A stretch of DNA of 64,000 nucleotides. Origin: Solenopsis invicta (Eukaryota > Arthropoda > Insecta > Hymenoptera > Formicidae). Below, in pieces: positions 1 through 12,300 of this stretch; the first letter of the stretch is position 1; every line of letters begins with the position of its first letter. A model generated the notes under the pieces. It was not told where the DNA came from and did not search any database. It saw only the letters and a list, made by a program, of their open reading frames with translations. A program made the position numbers and the translations under genes. The DNA is taken from contig NC_052670.1 of the NCBI RefSeq assembly GCF_016802725.1, positions 13,350,141 through 13,414,140 on the forward strand, given 5' to 3'.

Positions 1-7
1 GAAAGGT

Positions 8-342
8 TGTCGTCGAAATCATACGAAAAAAGTCAGAAAAAAACGCAGCATTATGGCATTTTAATGAGCCGTGATTCACGTTCCACGTTCAACCGATAGG
101 TATGAGTTAATAGCTAAACTTGTATGAATTCGGAAATTAGCCACCTGACTGAGCTGTAGCTCTTTGCTACTTTGCCAAACAGCCAGGTGGTTAATTTCCG
201 AATTCATACAAGTTTGGCTATTAACTCTCACTTATCGGTTGAACGAGGGACGTGAATCACAGGTCATGGTGAAATGCCATATAATGCTGCGTTTTTTTCC
301 TGCGTTTTTTTTCTCTTCGTATGATTTCACCGACATTTTTTC
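8..342. mobile_element. Near-perfect foldback MITE, about 335 bp
   Basis: Two arms of about 150 bases are inverted copies. The left arm (GTCGTCGAAATCATACG..., then TTGTATGAATTCGGAAATTA and GCCACCTG) is matched by the right arm ending CGTATGATTTCACCGAC. The short centre lies around 165-185. It has the structure of a non-autonomous foldback DNA element. Family and target duplication cannot be fixed at the window edge. Confidence 0.85.
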
Positions 343-1808
343 TCATTTTCTTTTCTCTTCTATATCAATGCGCTGAAGATGGCTCAAAGCCATCGGCCAT
401 GAGTCGATACGTACGTAATTTTATAATTCACGTGAATATACAATATATGTAACGCTTTATAAATATATTTGCGCACTGTTATGACTCCGCGCTTGATTTT
501 TATTTGCCGTTATTTTTATTGCTTGCTTTTTAAATGTCCAGAATCTTCATTTGTAGTTCTTTCGGCATATAAAATTATTATCATGTAATGAGAAGAGACG
601 TGAGCCATTTGCAAGAATAAGACCTCTCTTGGAACTCTTGCAACCTCATAGTGAACGTTGCATAATTCTTACTAGCAGCAAATAAATTATTTTAACAAAT
701 TAATTTTAGGTCAAAGAAGTTATTAAAAAATTTTTTTAAATATATATTTTATATAATGTTCATAAAAGCTTATTCTGTGGCAATTATTAGCGTATAAGAT
801 TTACGAATCTATTAATTTATGATTTTTTATAACCAAAAGTATCTTTTATGGCATTAGTTGTTAATATTCCACGATCTCCTTGCTATCTCCTAAACGCATC
901 TTCTCTTTTTCCTCTTCAATAAATTACGTTTGTTCTTATACATCGATGAACTACTTAATTTTACCTGTAAGGTGATGAAACAGAAAAATAGTGGGTTTTT
1001 TTTAATTCACTTTTTGGATTAACGAAAAAAAAATTAGTACGATATGAATCACGCCAAAAAGTTTAATTATTTGAAGTATCGAAAATAGACATTTTGGAGA
1101 AATCAATCAATCATGATTTTACAACTGAGCAAAATTATATTATATTAATGAGCAAAATTTTATTATTTGAATATATTATAAAATGGTAGATAAAGGGTTG
1201 TAATGAATAAATATTATTATTGTATATAATTAAGGAATGTAGACCTTAAAAATCTCAGAAGTTTTAGTATTTGCCCGCGTTAATATGTAAAAGGTGAAAG
1301 ATCGAATTACGCTGCAAATAAAAATAATAATATTAATAATTCGCATACTAAACATTATACTAAATTTATATTTTAATTCTACAATTTTATGCATTTACTT
1401 TTATACTATTTGGAATCTAGTAAACTTATATGTATATTTAATAAAAAATAAAAGAATATACTTGCGAGTTAGCCACTCATGAGCATCTTTTTTCAACTAT
1501 AGTACCTTATGTTAAGAATAATGCAAAAAATGCTGTTGTAGACTTATTGTATCTATGGATAGTTAAAGTTTTTTCTTGAACCTCAGTCTAAGTTTTTAAA
1601 TTATATTATAAAAGAATTACAGCAATGTAAAAAATTACAGAGTATGTCGTACCCACGAATGGTGAAGGAAAGTTGAAGATTATAAAAACTGTATGAAAAA
1701 AAATTGAAATAGCTTGAGAGTTAGCCGTCTGTACATGGCTGTGCAGCTGAAAAGTTATTTTTATTTAATTAATTTTACGAAAATATTAATATAAAACAAA
1801 TTTTATAA

Positions 1809-1895
1809 TTGATTGATTGATTAATCGTATGTGTACATGTAAAACTTTGCTCTGTAAAAATTGCATTTGCACATAATACGATTGATCAATCAATG
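1809..1895. repeat. Inverted repeat
   Basis: Arms ATTGATTGATTGATTAATCG and CGATTGATCAATCAAT flank about 40 bases; probably a small foldback element. Confidence 0.55.
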
Positions 1896-3699
1896 AATTG
1901 AAACATTTTTTTATACTGATAAGTTTGTGTTTCACTTTCATGAAAGTTAAATTTTATGCATCCTGTGAGAAAAGTCTTCATCTTATATTTGCTTTTTCTT
2001 CAGTAATACTGAGCTCATTTAATTTTGTCTGAGACAGTTAGAAACAGGAATAAACACATTTAGTTTAACGTCTTTCTTAACTACTTTTTTATATTCTTGT
2101 TTTCTGTATAATAAAGCTATCTCGACTTTTTCTATAAAGCTTTAGCATTCTGACATTTACCAACATCAATAGATAAAATTCCCGACATTACAACAGTTTT
2201 TACGCTTTTTCAACTCTTAGTAAAGAAACTTGATAAATTTGAGCATTTACATGTATCATAGACTTTTACTAAAATTTACTATACAATATATGGTGTTCGA
2301 TAATAATCGTACCAAATCTTATGGACAGAGATCTACCTAACTTATTTTATTTCTTATATACTTTATTTATGAAGATATTGAAATAAATTAAGTGAGAATA
2401 AAATGTTTATTTTAGTCACTCACTATATAAAATCAAATTATCTCTATATAGAACATTTGCAAACAAACAAACAAAATTTTTTTAATTCCTACATTGGACT
2501 TTATTAAATGCTTGTGTTTTTAATAAAGCCAGAATCAAAAATAAATTGAAAATATCAAAAGAACTAAATATTATCTTCCAAATCACTTTTATAATAATTA
2601 TAATAAAAAATCTCTTAGAGTCTACTTTATTATTAAATATCACAATTATCTTCAATTTTATCTGCAATTAATTTTTTAACTTTTAGAAATTCCTGATTAT
2701 TTGAGTGCAATTTCAACTTTTCAAAAGTTAGCAGCATTGAAAATCGTTCTGTTGCAAATCAAACACGTAACAAACAAATGACAATAGTCATAACAATAAA
2801 CGTATAAGTGGTTCTTATTTAATAAATATATTATTTATAGTAAAGTATATTTATTCTAAATATTTTTTACTTTCTTTGGAACATCTTTTAAAGATATATT
2901 GTAGGCATAAAGCATGTTTTTAAGTAATAAATTGAAAAGAGAGCCTTATTCGATACCTTATATCACTGTAGATATAATATATACGTATTGCTATCAGAAT
3001 TGTAACTGAGTTCACATTTGTTGACAAATTAATGCCTTCATGATATGACAACTTTAGATAGCAATTTGCCAGTAACATACCGACAACTTTGAAATTGTCA
3101 GCATCAAAATTTGTACTGTTGTCGTTATGTTGCTATAAGATACTTTATAGGATCACATAATGCTGTTATATGCTGACATAGGTGAGGTAATTTTGATACT
3201 GCTATCTTGCCGTTTAAACTGCTGGTAGTACATGTGTACATTGTTGCCTGCTTTAATGTGTACATTGTGCTGCTTTAATATTAATACGTTCGAAATCGTT
3301 GAAGACAAATACGAGGCAAGTTGCCAGCATCATAAGCAATCATAGATTTGCGTAATTTTTCTTATAAGAAAAGAATCAACCTTTGATCCGTGGATTTTTC
3401 TAAATTTTTAATTTAGAATTATACTGTTATATATATTATATTGTATCCCTTCTATTGATACACAATAAAACAATTCTCGTCATTGCGCAGTCTAAGTAGA
3501 TTATGTTTTTATCAGTACTGATACAGTGCAATGTTCAGTTTCCAAGAAATAATGAGGTACCGCTTTAGAAGATTAATATTGACGACTTTCTTACATGTAT
3601 TAGAATTTTCTTTCATCATTGTGCTTTGTAATACTGCGCACAATTTAGCTTTAATTAATGTTATATATTAAAAATAAATTGATTAACAGTATTAATTTA

Positions 3700-3703
<4 letters not shown>

Positions 3704-3737
<34 letters not shown>
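3704..3737. repeat. (TA)n microsatellite
   Basis: Uninterrupted AT dinucleotide run downstream of the gustatory receptor. Confidence 0.9.
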
Positions 3738-3750
<13 letters not shown>

Positions 3751-3874
3751 ACTTTGGTCCTCTAATTCTGCAAATCTCAGAACTTATCGTACATATTAGA
3801 AAGTTACAAAGCTGCATATTGATGTTTCACTGTATTTAAGGAATCTCGATATACCAGTCCGTTTTTATCTTGAG

Positions 3875-3880
3875 TTTATT
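3875..3880 (-). terminator. Gustatory receptor poly(A) signal AATAAA
   Basis: AATAAA on the minus strand begins inside the TAA stop codon of the gustatory receptor, which implies a very short 3' UTR. The signal is seen; its use is inferred. Confidence 0.5.
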
Positions 3881-3995
3881 ATTCTGTTTTAAAAGTTCTT
3901 CCTGTACAGTTACATGGTTGCGATTTCGACGAACACGAGCTTCCCATTTGAAATTGCACAAGTATCACCAAATACGTAACCACCGTACCGATCAG
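3879..3995 (-). CDS. Gustatory receptor exon 4 (terminal)
   Basis: A 117-base terminal exon after a TTATCAG acceptor: 38 codons plus TAA. It begins LIGTVVTYLVILVQFQ, the last membrane helix and family signature, followed by a short Cys/Ser-rich tail (CSSKSQPCNC). Confidence 0.92.
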   Translation of the reverse strand: MIGTVVTYLVILVQFQMGSSCSSKSQPCNCTGRTFKTE

Positions 3996-5587
3996 CTGAT
4001 AATCAAAATTATTAATTAGAAAAGTTTAATTTACAGATTATTTATATGATATTTTGAATTTTCTTACCGAATGAAAAAATCTGTTATCAAGCGAGAAGTA
4101 TCCGAAGACTGTAAACTGTACTTTGCGATGTAACAGTTGAAGCGAAAATTGTTTGAGCTGCAACAGATCTATGATAAATGAGCATCGTCCTTAAGAAAGT
4201 TTCAAGAAAATTTCACTAGATTTCGTCTCTTACCTCTGACTTTGTCTCTTCGCCGATCGCGCAACATAAAATATTGTGCACCACATTCCCTGTTTTTTCC
4301 ACCTATAATAAATTTATAATTGGAATTTATAAATGCCGCACAATTTCTTAAAAGTGCAGGGTTTTATTTGCTGATAAGTAAGTATCTTGTTTCTTGATTA
4401 AAACAATCCAATCAAAAGCAAATGATACAAAGTTAATCTTATTACTAAACCGATTACCCTACCTCGTTCAAAGTCTTGGTAATTCTGTTGGCGAGAAGAG
4501 AAACGTGATAAGTCAGAAATATTAACCAGATGACGGTATTACTGAGAACCCTGTACTGTAAAATATCGTCGGATATCAATAGAGGTGAAAGAAGATAGTA
4601 GCCGTTATATATAAGTGTCAGAAAAAGAAAAGCGAGGCCGCACAGTACTGGTAGTGCATAAAAGTCAGACACATCTTCGGAAATTTCGCAGAGATGACAG
4701 TGCATATCTCGCAGTTGTAGCAGCTGATGAACAGTGGAATTGCTGACTACGACTCGGCGCGTTTGGTACAGAGACTGAGATCGAGACTCGTGTGTGCTGA
4801 CCCTAGTAAGGCTCTGTATCGCTTGGTTCACATAAGCGAAATCCGCTTGAATAACCGTGACCAACAGCAAGTACTGTATCAGTAGCCAACCTACGTGAAA
4901 TGTCGGCAGAATGTCCGTCAGCCAGTCCGTCGGGCCCGATTGGAAGGCCAGGAAGTCGGAGGTCGCGAGTAGGATTAACAGGCAAACATTGAAGACGCAG
5001 ACGATGACCTGAGCACAGAAAATACGCTGTCGTCGTAGCGGACGGTACAGATGATATAAACGATCTATTTCGTGCTCGATGTCCATTAATCGATTAGCGA
5101 TCCGCACCAGGGACTTCTGGTTCATGCAATAGCTAAGCAAAACAGCGCACACCATCAGGGTACCGAGTACACTTTGCAGAATCTCGATGCTTACGGTCAA
5201 ATTCGTCCTGTTTTCGTATTCCATGCTCATACTGTTCGGTATTGACAAATAGTTCGAGGCGATCACCAGGCTACTCAGCACGACATTGTAAACAATCCCA
5301 AATTCGGAGTATTGAAATGTGTATGACGTTATCTTTTTCCGCGTGACGACATGCTGGGTGAACGTAGCGAGACCAATGAGCTTGAAACATATTATTGACA
5401 TCCTAAGCATCCGAAATGAATTTTGACGTGGCTCTGATTTTGTTTTGATCACTTTCTGCTTACTTATTTCTTCTGCAACGTTGTCTTTATTTAAGCTTTT
5501 GAGGAAATTGCGGATCTTATTGGCATCCATGTAGATTAAGTTTTCAACTGAATCGAAGACTTGCTTATAATGACTATCTTGTTCCAT
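3879..5587 (-). CDS. Insect gustatory receptor, complete, 4 exons
   Basis: Multi-pass membrane chemoreceptor of the insect gustatory receptor (7tm_7) family, expected in the dendrite membrane of sensory neurons as part of a ligand-gated cation channel. The spliced CDS is 5587-4463, 4302-4234, 4157-4068 and 3995-3879 on the minus strand: 466 codons plus stop, a usual family length. All introns are GT-AG and phase 0. Hydrophobic segments lie near residues 63-78, 98-117, 135-155, 192-212, 230-250, 311-333 and 348-366, with the last one in exon 4. The C-terminal third, split over three short phase-0 exons, carries the family hallmarks FSLQLLHRKVQFTVFGYFSL and TYLVILVQF (the TYhhhhhQF motif). The motifs look closest to the Gr28/Gr43a type, but I cannot assign a subfamily. 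The start at 5587 is the first ATG of the open frame. An AATAAA signal (3880-3875) overlaps the stop codon. Ligand unknown. Confidence 0.94.
4068..4157 (-). CDS. Gustatory receptor exon 3
   Basis: A 90-base exon of 30 codons starting LKQFSLQLLH and ending SLDNRFFHS, phase 0. It has a TTGCAG acceptor and a GTAAGA donor. It encodes the conserved intracellular stretch before the last membrane helix. Confidence 0.92.
4234..4302 (-). CDS. Gustatory receptor exon 2
   Basis: A 69-base exon of 23 codons (VEKTGNVVHN...EETKSE), phase 0 at both ends. It has a TTATAG acceptor and a GTAAGA donor, and is too short to stand out as an open frame. Confidence 0.9.
4463..5587 (-). CDS. Gustatory receptor exon 1
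   Basis: Encodes residues 1-375 (start MEQDSHYKQV). It ends at a GTAGGG donor after codon 375 (...KTLNE), phase 0. It carries all the hydrophobic segments except the last. A large first exon followed by three short phase-0 exons is the usual architecture of this family. Confidence 0.94.
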
Positions 5588-6601
5588 AATTTAACTTAAA
5601 ATTATTATTGCTACTTCGCTTCCCTATTACATTTCATCATTGAATGTACATTCAGATATCTTTCATGATTTACAAATATCTTCTACATTTTTAATTTGAT
5701 CTTCTTTTCTCCTTTTTACAAGACATCTGTGCGTAAAATATTTTTTTAATTTACACACTTTAAATTGTATTTGTTAAAACGTTTAACGCGCCATTCACAC
5801 ATAAATTAAGAAATGCCCGTTTTGTCTTATTGCGATATCTATCTTTCCAGTTGCTTTGAATTCAATCCAAATTAATTGTAACTGTTTAAACGAAATGTAC
5901 AATAAAATGGGCGTCTAGTAAATCCGCGTGCACTCGAAAGTCTATGTTACTCTTTATTCTTACGAAGCACTGAGCATACGCTGCAATGCTTGCGCAAATG
6001 TCTTTCTCGGAAGCATTATGTATGCAGAACATTATTAAATATTAAGTGTGCGAAAGCTGTAAACGCGTGATAAAGAACATAAAATCAATATTTCAGCTCT
6101 GTATCAGCCGACACGGATCCTGCGATCAAAATAGTTGATTACTAGAGCCTGCTTTACGTATAGCTAGTGTCATCCACTGGAATATTTATTGCTTGTGTAC
6201 ATATATGACACGATATATGGACACGATAAGAATACGGAATATGTTCTTGACATATTCTCCAACTGTAATGATAGTTAGATTAATGTATTAATTAATGACT
6301 CAATTAATAGTTCCGTATAATTGCATTTTATCGTCAACAATGTCAACATTATTTGTCTTTAGTATAAATTCTAATAGATTATGTAAAAATATATTAACGT
6401 TAAATATTTAAAGGAATATATGATAAGTATGTAATCAGCATTTATTATAATTATTCTTACAAATTAAAAATATTTTTTGGTATTAAATATTTAACTTCTT
6501 TCGCTTTAGCACATATTTTCATTAAACTCATAAAATAATAGAACCATACCTTTTTATGTACGTTTTTATGTATGTTACTACATAATATGTAGATATATCT
6601 C

Positions 6602-6730
6602 TAACAGCACAAGATATCGAACGAATATTGTGATATTTTACAAATATACTCATGATATCACGATATTCTGCGAATATTTGTACAATGTCTAGGATATTCG
6701 AAAATATCCATACGATATCTTGTGCTATTA
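6602..6730. mobile_element. Small foldback element
   Basis: Terminal inverted repeats TAACAGCACAAGATATCG and CGATATCTTGTGCTATTA bound 129 bases whose interior is also partly self-complementary (repeated GATATT units). Typical of a short MITE. Confidence 0.65.
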
Positions 6731-8291
6731 GGAATACATATAGTAAAGAAATAAGAAATATTTTTTTTCTTAAAAAAAAATTACCTTTGATTTATTTACT
6801 TATTTATTGTAAAATCTGTAGGAGATTAAAAAATCTTTCATGCATGTATAATTTGCATTGTTTATCTTTGAAAAAATTAAATGTCTTTTTTATAATCATT
6901 TGTAAAAATTAAGTTTTTAGTTCAAATTATTTTTTATCAATTTAATTAAAGTTGAAAAAAAACTAATTAGTTTTTCTTTTTGTTACTTTTATTATATATA
7001 TATATATATATATTTTTACATTTATATTTATAATTTACATAAAAGCATTATCTAGATATTTATTTTTCAATTGTAGATCAATTTTTTAAATGTTTAGCTA
7101 GGTTGTATTATCCATCTAAACTATCTATCAAATTATGTTGTAGCAAAATACTAGAGCTCAGATTATATAAACTAGTAAATTATCTTTTTTACAGTAATGG
7201 CTAATGTGCAAGTTCTATACACATTGCAAATCGAAAATTTGCATAAGACATTTTTGATAATGACAATTGTCGTTAGTTGTCAGATAATAAGGTGTTGTTA
7301 TTTATCATTTTGACTTGAAATATTTTTAAATATTCTACATACTCTATTTTTGATAAATTAAGACAGATTATTATTTAAAAGACTACGTACTCTTAGATCA
7401 AGGAAAATTAGGAAAAATTTTGAGAATTTTTCTCTCAAAAATTTAATTTTAATTAAAAAATTATTGTACATGTAAAAAGATAATTTCTATTATATTTATT
7501 TAATTTTTATTACAAAATTCTTAAAATAAAAACGTGGCACTAATCTAATGTGATTTTTCTAAAGTAATTTCTACTGTAATTATATTGTAATTTTATCATC
7601 GAAAACAAAATAATTAAAAAATCCTCTTAAAAAGGTAAAAAAAACTAGTTTTTAACGTAGTCAATTTTAAAATTAATGTTTTCTTGTAAAATGGTGAACG
7701 TATACAAATTAATATAAATGTGTAAATTTTTAATAAGAAAATCTTACTTTCCGAATTTATAAGAAAAGAACTATGACATTAAAAAAATCTTATGATAAAA
7801 ACTTGGTAACCAATAAAGAATACTTATCTGTGCAAAAGTTTAGCTTCATCAGTCAATTTGTTTTTAAGATATTGGTTTCCTGAAATATCATTTTCTGTTT
7901 GAAAATGGGTTTGGTTATTATTACTAAAAAATAATGCAGTCGGCAAAAGTGAAAACTATTGGCGTTGCGTTTTGTTTCTTCCACCAGTAAAACCAGTAGA
8001 TAACTCCAAATAGTTCGAAACGTCATAAAGGTTTTCAGGTTTAAAATTGCGGACATTTCAACGTTATTACAAGCTTGTAGTAACATTGCAGAAATCTTTT
8101 GTAACTTAATGGGAGAGCCCAATAGAAAGCTTTACTCGTTAGATTATTGAATGAGTCTTTTGATTACTTTATACTTATGTAACATTGCATTTTACAAAAC
8201 TATTTGAAAATATGACGAAGAAGTAATATTATAAATTAAATTTCATTTTTTACATATAATAATAAAACTTTAATAAATATTCGTGCAAAGG

Positions 8292-8364
8292 TTTATTTAG
8301 ATCCATTTACTTGTTTATAAGTTATTAGCAAATAATTTTTAAATGAGTAAATGGATCCAAATAA
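8292..8364. repeat. Inverted repeat with 20-base arms
   Basis: TTTATTTAGATCCATTTACT is mirrored by AGTAAATGGATCCAAATAAA across a 33-base spacer; one mismatch in each arm. Confidence 0.65.
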
Positions 8365-8646
8365 ATTTTTAAATATGGTTAAAATTGCAGCAAAATATGA
8401 TCATTTATATTGTATAGGCCATTATAGCTAAATTATTTGTTCTTTTATTCTTTCCAGCAGCTTTTCAAAATTTATGACAATAATTTTTTATTATTAATAC
8501 ATGTACATATACGGGTATGTGTCGTCAGTTTGTGTATCTAAAAGTGCATGTATATAAAGTTACCTATATATTTAAATTTTTGAAAGATTATTTCGAAGTA
8601 ATAAATTTGTATTTTTCAGGTCAAAAGTTTTATATGAACCGTAATT

Positions 8647-8765
8647 TCCTTATGGAAAAATATTGTTGAACTGTCGAAAAAACTATTTGAAACTATTGGA
8701 AAGCTATTCGTATTCAATAGTTTTCAATAATTTTTTCGACAGTCTAATAGTATTTTTCCATAAGG
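8647..8765. mobile_element. Foldback element, about 119 bp
   Basis: Arms beginning CCTTATGGAAAAATA and ending TATTTTTCCATAAGG are complementary over about 55 bases each, including CTGTCGAAAAAA/TTTTTTCGACAG, around a short centre (AAAGCTATTCG). Confidence 0.75.
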
Positions 8766-8997
8766 GTTTAAACAAACTGTCTACAACACAAGTTAATATC
8801 TAGAAATAATACGATTTGATATCATTTTATGTTTCTATAATTATTAGATAAAAGGGATTTTTGGGTAAATACATATAAATATCAAACAGACCAAAAATTG
8901 TCTAGTTGCTTTAATTATTATTCTAGGATAAAATCATGCAGATTTGTTGGGAGAAGGGGGTAATAAATATTCAACAGTCTGGCTCGAGGCGTGCACT

Positions 8998-9003
8998 TTT
9001 TAT
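8998..9003 (-). terminator. Rapsyn candidate poly(A) signal AATAAA
   Basis: AATAAA on the minus strand about 134 bases after the rapsyn stop codon. Position and strand are seen; use is inferred. Confidence 0.4.
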
Positions 9004-9136
9004 TGCCATTAAATCTTTTTGTATCGTACTACTTTCCTTTGGCTTTCTTATCGTCCACATTATAATTCCTTAAGATTATCTAATCGCACATGCGGATACC
9101 AACGCGTTAAAATAAACGAAATCCGTCGCATATCTT

Positions 9137-9344
9137 TTAAACGCTACTCGTCGCATGAGAGTCCTCAAGTGTTGCTAGACTGCTGGCCCTCAATGACGCC
9201 AGGCTCAAGGAACTATGATTTAGAGTATTCATGCCGTGAGGATCTTCGCAATGCAGGTACAGCCGTGAACTGACAGACTTGTGGCAATCGGGGCATAAAC
9301 GTTTCTTCTTCTTGTCACGTTTCTTCAAGATGTCGTATGCGCAT
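9137..9344 (-). CDS. Rapsn: Rapsyn terminal exon: second half of RING-H2 and tail
   Basis: 208 bases after a TTGGCAG acceptor. It completes the split Arg codon, then CAYDILKKRDKKKKRLCPDC supplies the last RING cysteines. A Ser/Leu-rich tail (NHSSLSLASLRASSLATLED) ends HATSSV-stop. The tail is longer than in vertebrate rapsyn, which stops soon after the RING. Confidence 0.95.
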
Positions 9345-12300
9345 CTGCCAAATGCATGTTGCACGAGAAAATGAGGACAGAAAAATACTCTTTTGAAAGA
9401 ATTGACAATTATAAATTTCATATTCAACATTATACTTGAGATTCCAACGTTATATTTGACTCTTGTTTTAGTTCATCTGTTTATTAACAGAAAAGTAGTC
9501 CTGAAGTTTTTCCGCGTGTCTTACCGAGCATGTAATATGTGAGAGCAAGGTAATGCTTCCAGGGAATCAGCTTCAAGACCAAAAGGTTCATTGCAACTTC
9601 CGCATCGTAACTCCAAATCTTCCTCCATCGCGATCGCCAATCTTTCATAATGTCCCTTTTGCTCCTCGTCTCCCAAAGACCCGTAAATTCTCGATAATCT
9701 GGACCTGACTGTTCGCACTAGAAGCTATAAGCAATCAAATTCCCATAATCTTATTTTGAGCATACACTTTTCTCGCAAAGAATTATGTAGATTTGTAAAG
9801 TGCAATAATTTATAGCAATAATTTTAGTAGTATTAGTATGTTATTAGAGTAGGATTGGGTACTAGTTAAGAAATTATAAGTAAAATAATAAAGTTAAAAC
9901 GTTAGTAACTTAATTTAGTTAATTTTAAATAGAGTAATTTTTAATTGCAACTAGTTGTTTTTAAATAATACATAAGCTTTAACTTATTAACTTTTAATCT
10001 GAATTAAATATTTATCTATGTAAAAAAAAATTTATGAAAGAAAAAGTACATACATTCTATATAAAAAACAATATTTCTTTGTTATATTATATAAATATAA
10101 TTTACAAATAAAATATTTGTAAATTAATACTTTGCAACATATGGGGACTTCCACAGTCTTCATCTCTTCTAGCTAAATTTTTAAATTTTTTAAAAAAATT
10201 TCTTGATTTTAAATCGATTTTCTGTTTTCGTAGAGTCCCTAGTATTTAAACAGTATAAAAAAAGTAGGCAATCATAAATTTTTATTTGCATATTTGCTAA
10301 TACAAATTTTATGTTTGTTATAGAGAAAATATATTTTTTACTAAACTGTTATCAATATTGAAATAGCAATTTAAACCTTTATTTAATTTAAGACATTCTA
10401 ACTAAACTTTCTAGATTAAAAAAAATTTTTTTCACTATTTTGTATTTTTATTATTAATTAATAATCTTTGAAAAATATGGAAAAATTAATATTATTTTTT
10501 ACTGTAAATCTAAATAAATATCTCTTATAATAATCTTGGGGCTATTTGAGACATTAATTCTAATTTGATAAGAATTTCCAAATATTTTTCAAAAATCACG
10601 AAAATTAAAAAAAGCTTTCAAATTTTGTTTTAATGGACTTTTATATTGAATTGGTCATTTTAAATTAATTATTTTAAAATTTTGTCTTTTGATTTGTAAT
10701 TAGCAATCCAAAAAATCCCTGGAAAAAATCGATCTGGTACAAAAATTCGTGGTACAAAGGTTTAAATTTAACTGACGATCTATATTATAATTGTTTTAAG
10801 TAATTTAAAGAATTACAACATTCTAATTTAATATAAATAGAATACTTTAGAAAATTAACTTTTAATTCAATATAAGTTAATTTAATTGTAATGTAACTTT
10901 TAACTGTGAGTTAGTTTATTGTCATCTAACTTTTAACATAATTCAATTAATTTTATTAGCGATTTACTTTAACTTAATATATAGCGAATTTGATTGGATG
11001 CACTAGTTCGCACATAAAAACCATCGTACACAAATCGACATAGATATGACATGTCACTTGTAGATCTAAATTAAATTAGTGTACAGCAGATTTTATCTAA
11101 TATAATTCACTATTAGGTAAAAATAATTTAATCCCCCTTTTTCAATCCTGTATTAGAGACATATTTTTTCTTTTCTCCTTTTAAACAAATATTAAAAATT
11201 TTTGTATTATTCAGCTAATAATGTTTGTTCATTATACGCAGAAAGAACGCGATAAATTATAAATAGCAAAATACCTTAATTCGCAAACTAATAAAATAAT
11301 CTTTATTGAGTTATGTTGGGCAACACCGACAATGCTGCAATATTTTACATTATTCGTTGCGTGTGCGCGTGTACAGGCAAAATGTGAAATCCGTTCCATT
11401 GATTCGTAGGCACAAATAGCGCGAGAATTCGGTGCGCATAGTGTATCATAATATATGCATGGAATACTTGTATGACGTAACGGCGACATTGTAGTGTGTT
11501 AGCTCTTTTGTTGAAACTTATAATGGTCTCTAGAGATATGGATAAACGATATACGCAACACACCTTTGTCTATATCCTCGGATGAAAACTTTTTTAATTA
11601 TCGATGCTCTTGTATTTAGAATTTACCAATTTTATCCTTTGTTGTACAAATTTTTGTGTTAAACATACATTGCGAAATTTTAGTACATAGAAGTTTTTAA
11701 GCTCGCCGATTACAAATTTAAAGTTAAAATTTAAAAATTTAATATGGTAATTATATGAAATAGACAATCTTTCATATAAGATGGAAAGTAAATATAAGTT
11801 AGAAAATAAATTTTTTAAAATAACTATTTTTCCAAAATGTTCCTAACGTTGTTAGAGATATTTTTATAATAAAATTATCATATGAAACATTTTTGATATC
11901 TCGAATAATTTTTGAAATTAAGAGCAAACAAAGGCCAAATAAAAATCATTCTATGTGTGATTTCATTCTTTAGAAAAACTTTTTACTCTAATAGTTTCTC
12001 ATTTTATTTATTTATCTCATGTGTATGTACTCTTACAATACATGATGTTGCAGAATATTTCAACAATGCTGTAGTAATATTTCAGTAATATTGCAGAGAT
12101 GTTATGCAATACTCTGTACCGTAGGGGTAGTTTCATTAAAATTAAAATTAGAATATTTATCTTGATAGTCATTTTGAATCTGTTATTTAAAATTTGCTAA
12201 TTAGGAATGTAGATTTGAAATAAATGATTTCGAAACATTAATACAGAAATTTTGAGAATTTATTATCATTTTTATATCAGTATTTTTTTGTAAAAATTTT

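Larger units (their letters stand above)
343..3874. other. AT-rich intergenic region, no gene seen
   Basis: Strongly AT-rich, with short random open frames only. Contains an inverted repeat at 1809-1895, an imperfect tandem duplication (TGTGTACATTG units, 3234-3281) and a (TA)n run at 3704-3737. Nothing coding was recognised. Confidence 0.6.
5588..8997. other. AT-rich intergenic region between gustatory receptor and rapsyn
   Basis: No coding exon was recognised. It holds foldback elements at 6602-6730, 8292-8364 and 8647-8765, a (TA)n run near 6992-7012, and CTTCATCAG/TTCGAAAC motifs (about 7845 and 8013) of the hammerhead-like repeat type. The minus-strand open frame 8122-7853 (89 codons) is AT-rich and unrecognised. 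Confidence 0.6.

Noticed and set aside
7853..8122. 89-codon minus-strand open frame with hammerhead-like flank motifs
   Set aside because: No reverse-transcriptase or endonuclease motif; too short and AT-driven to call a retroelement gene.
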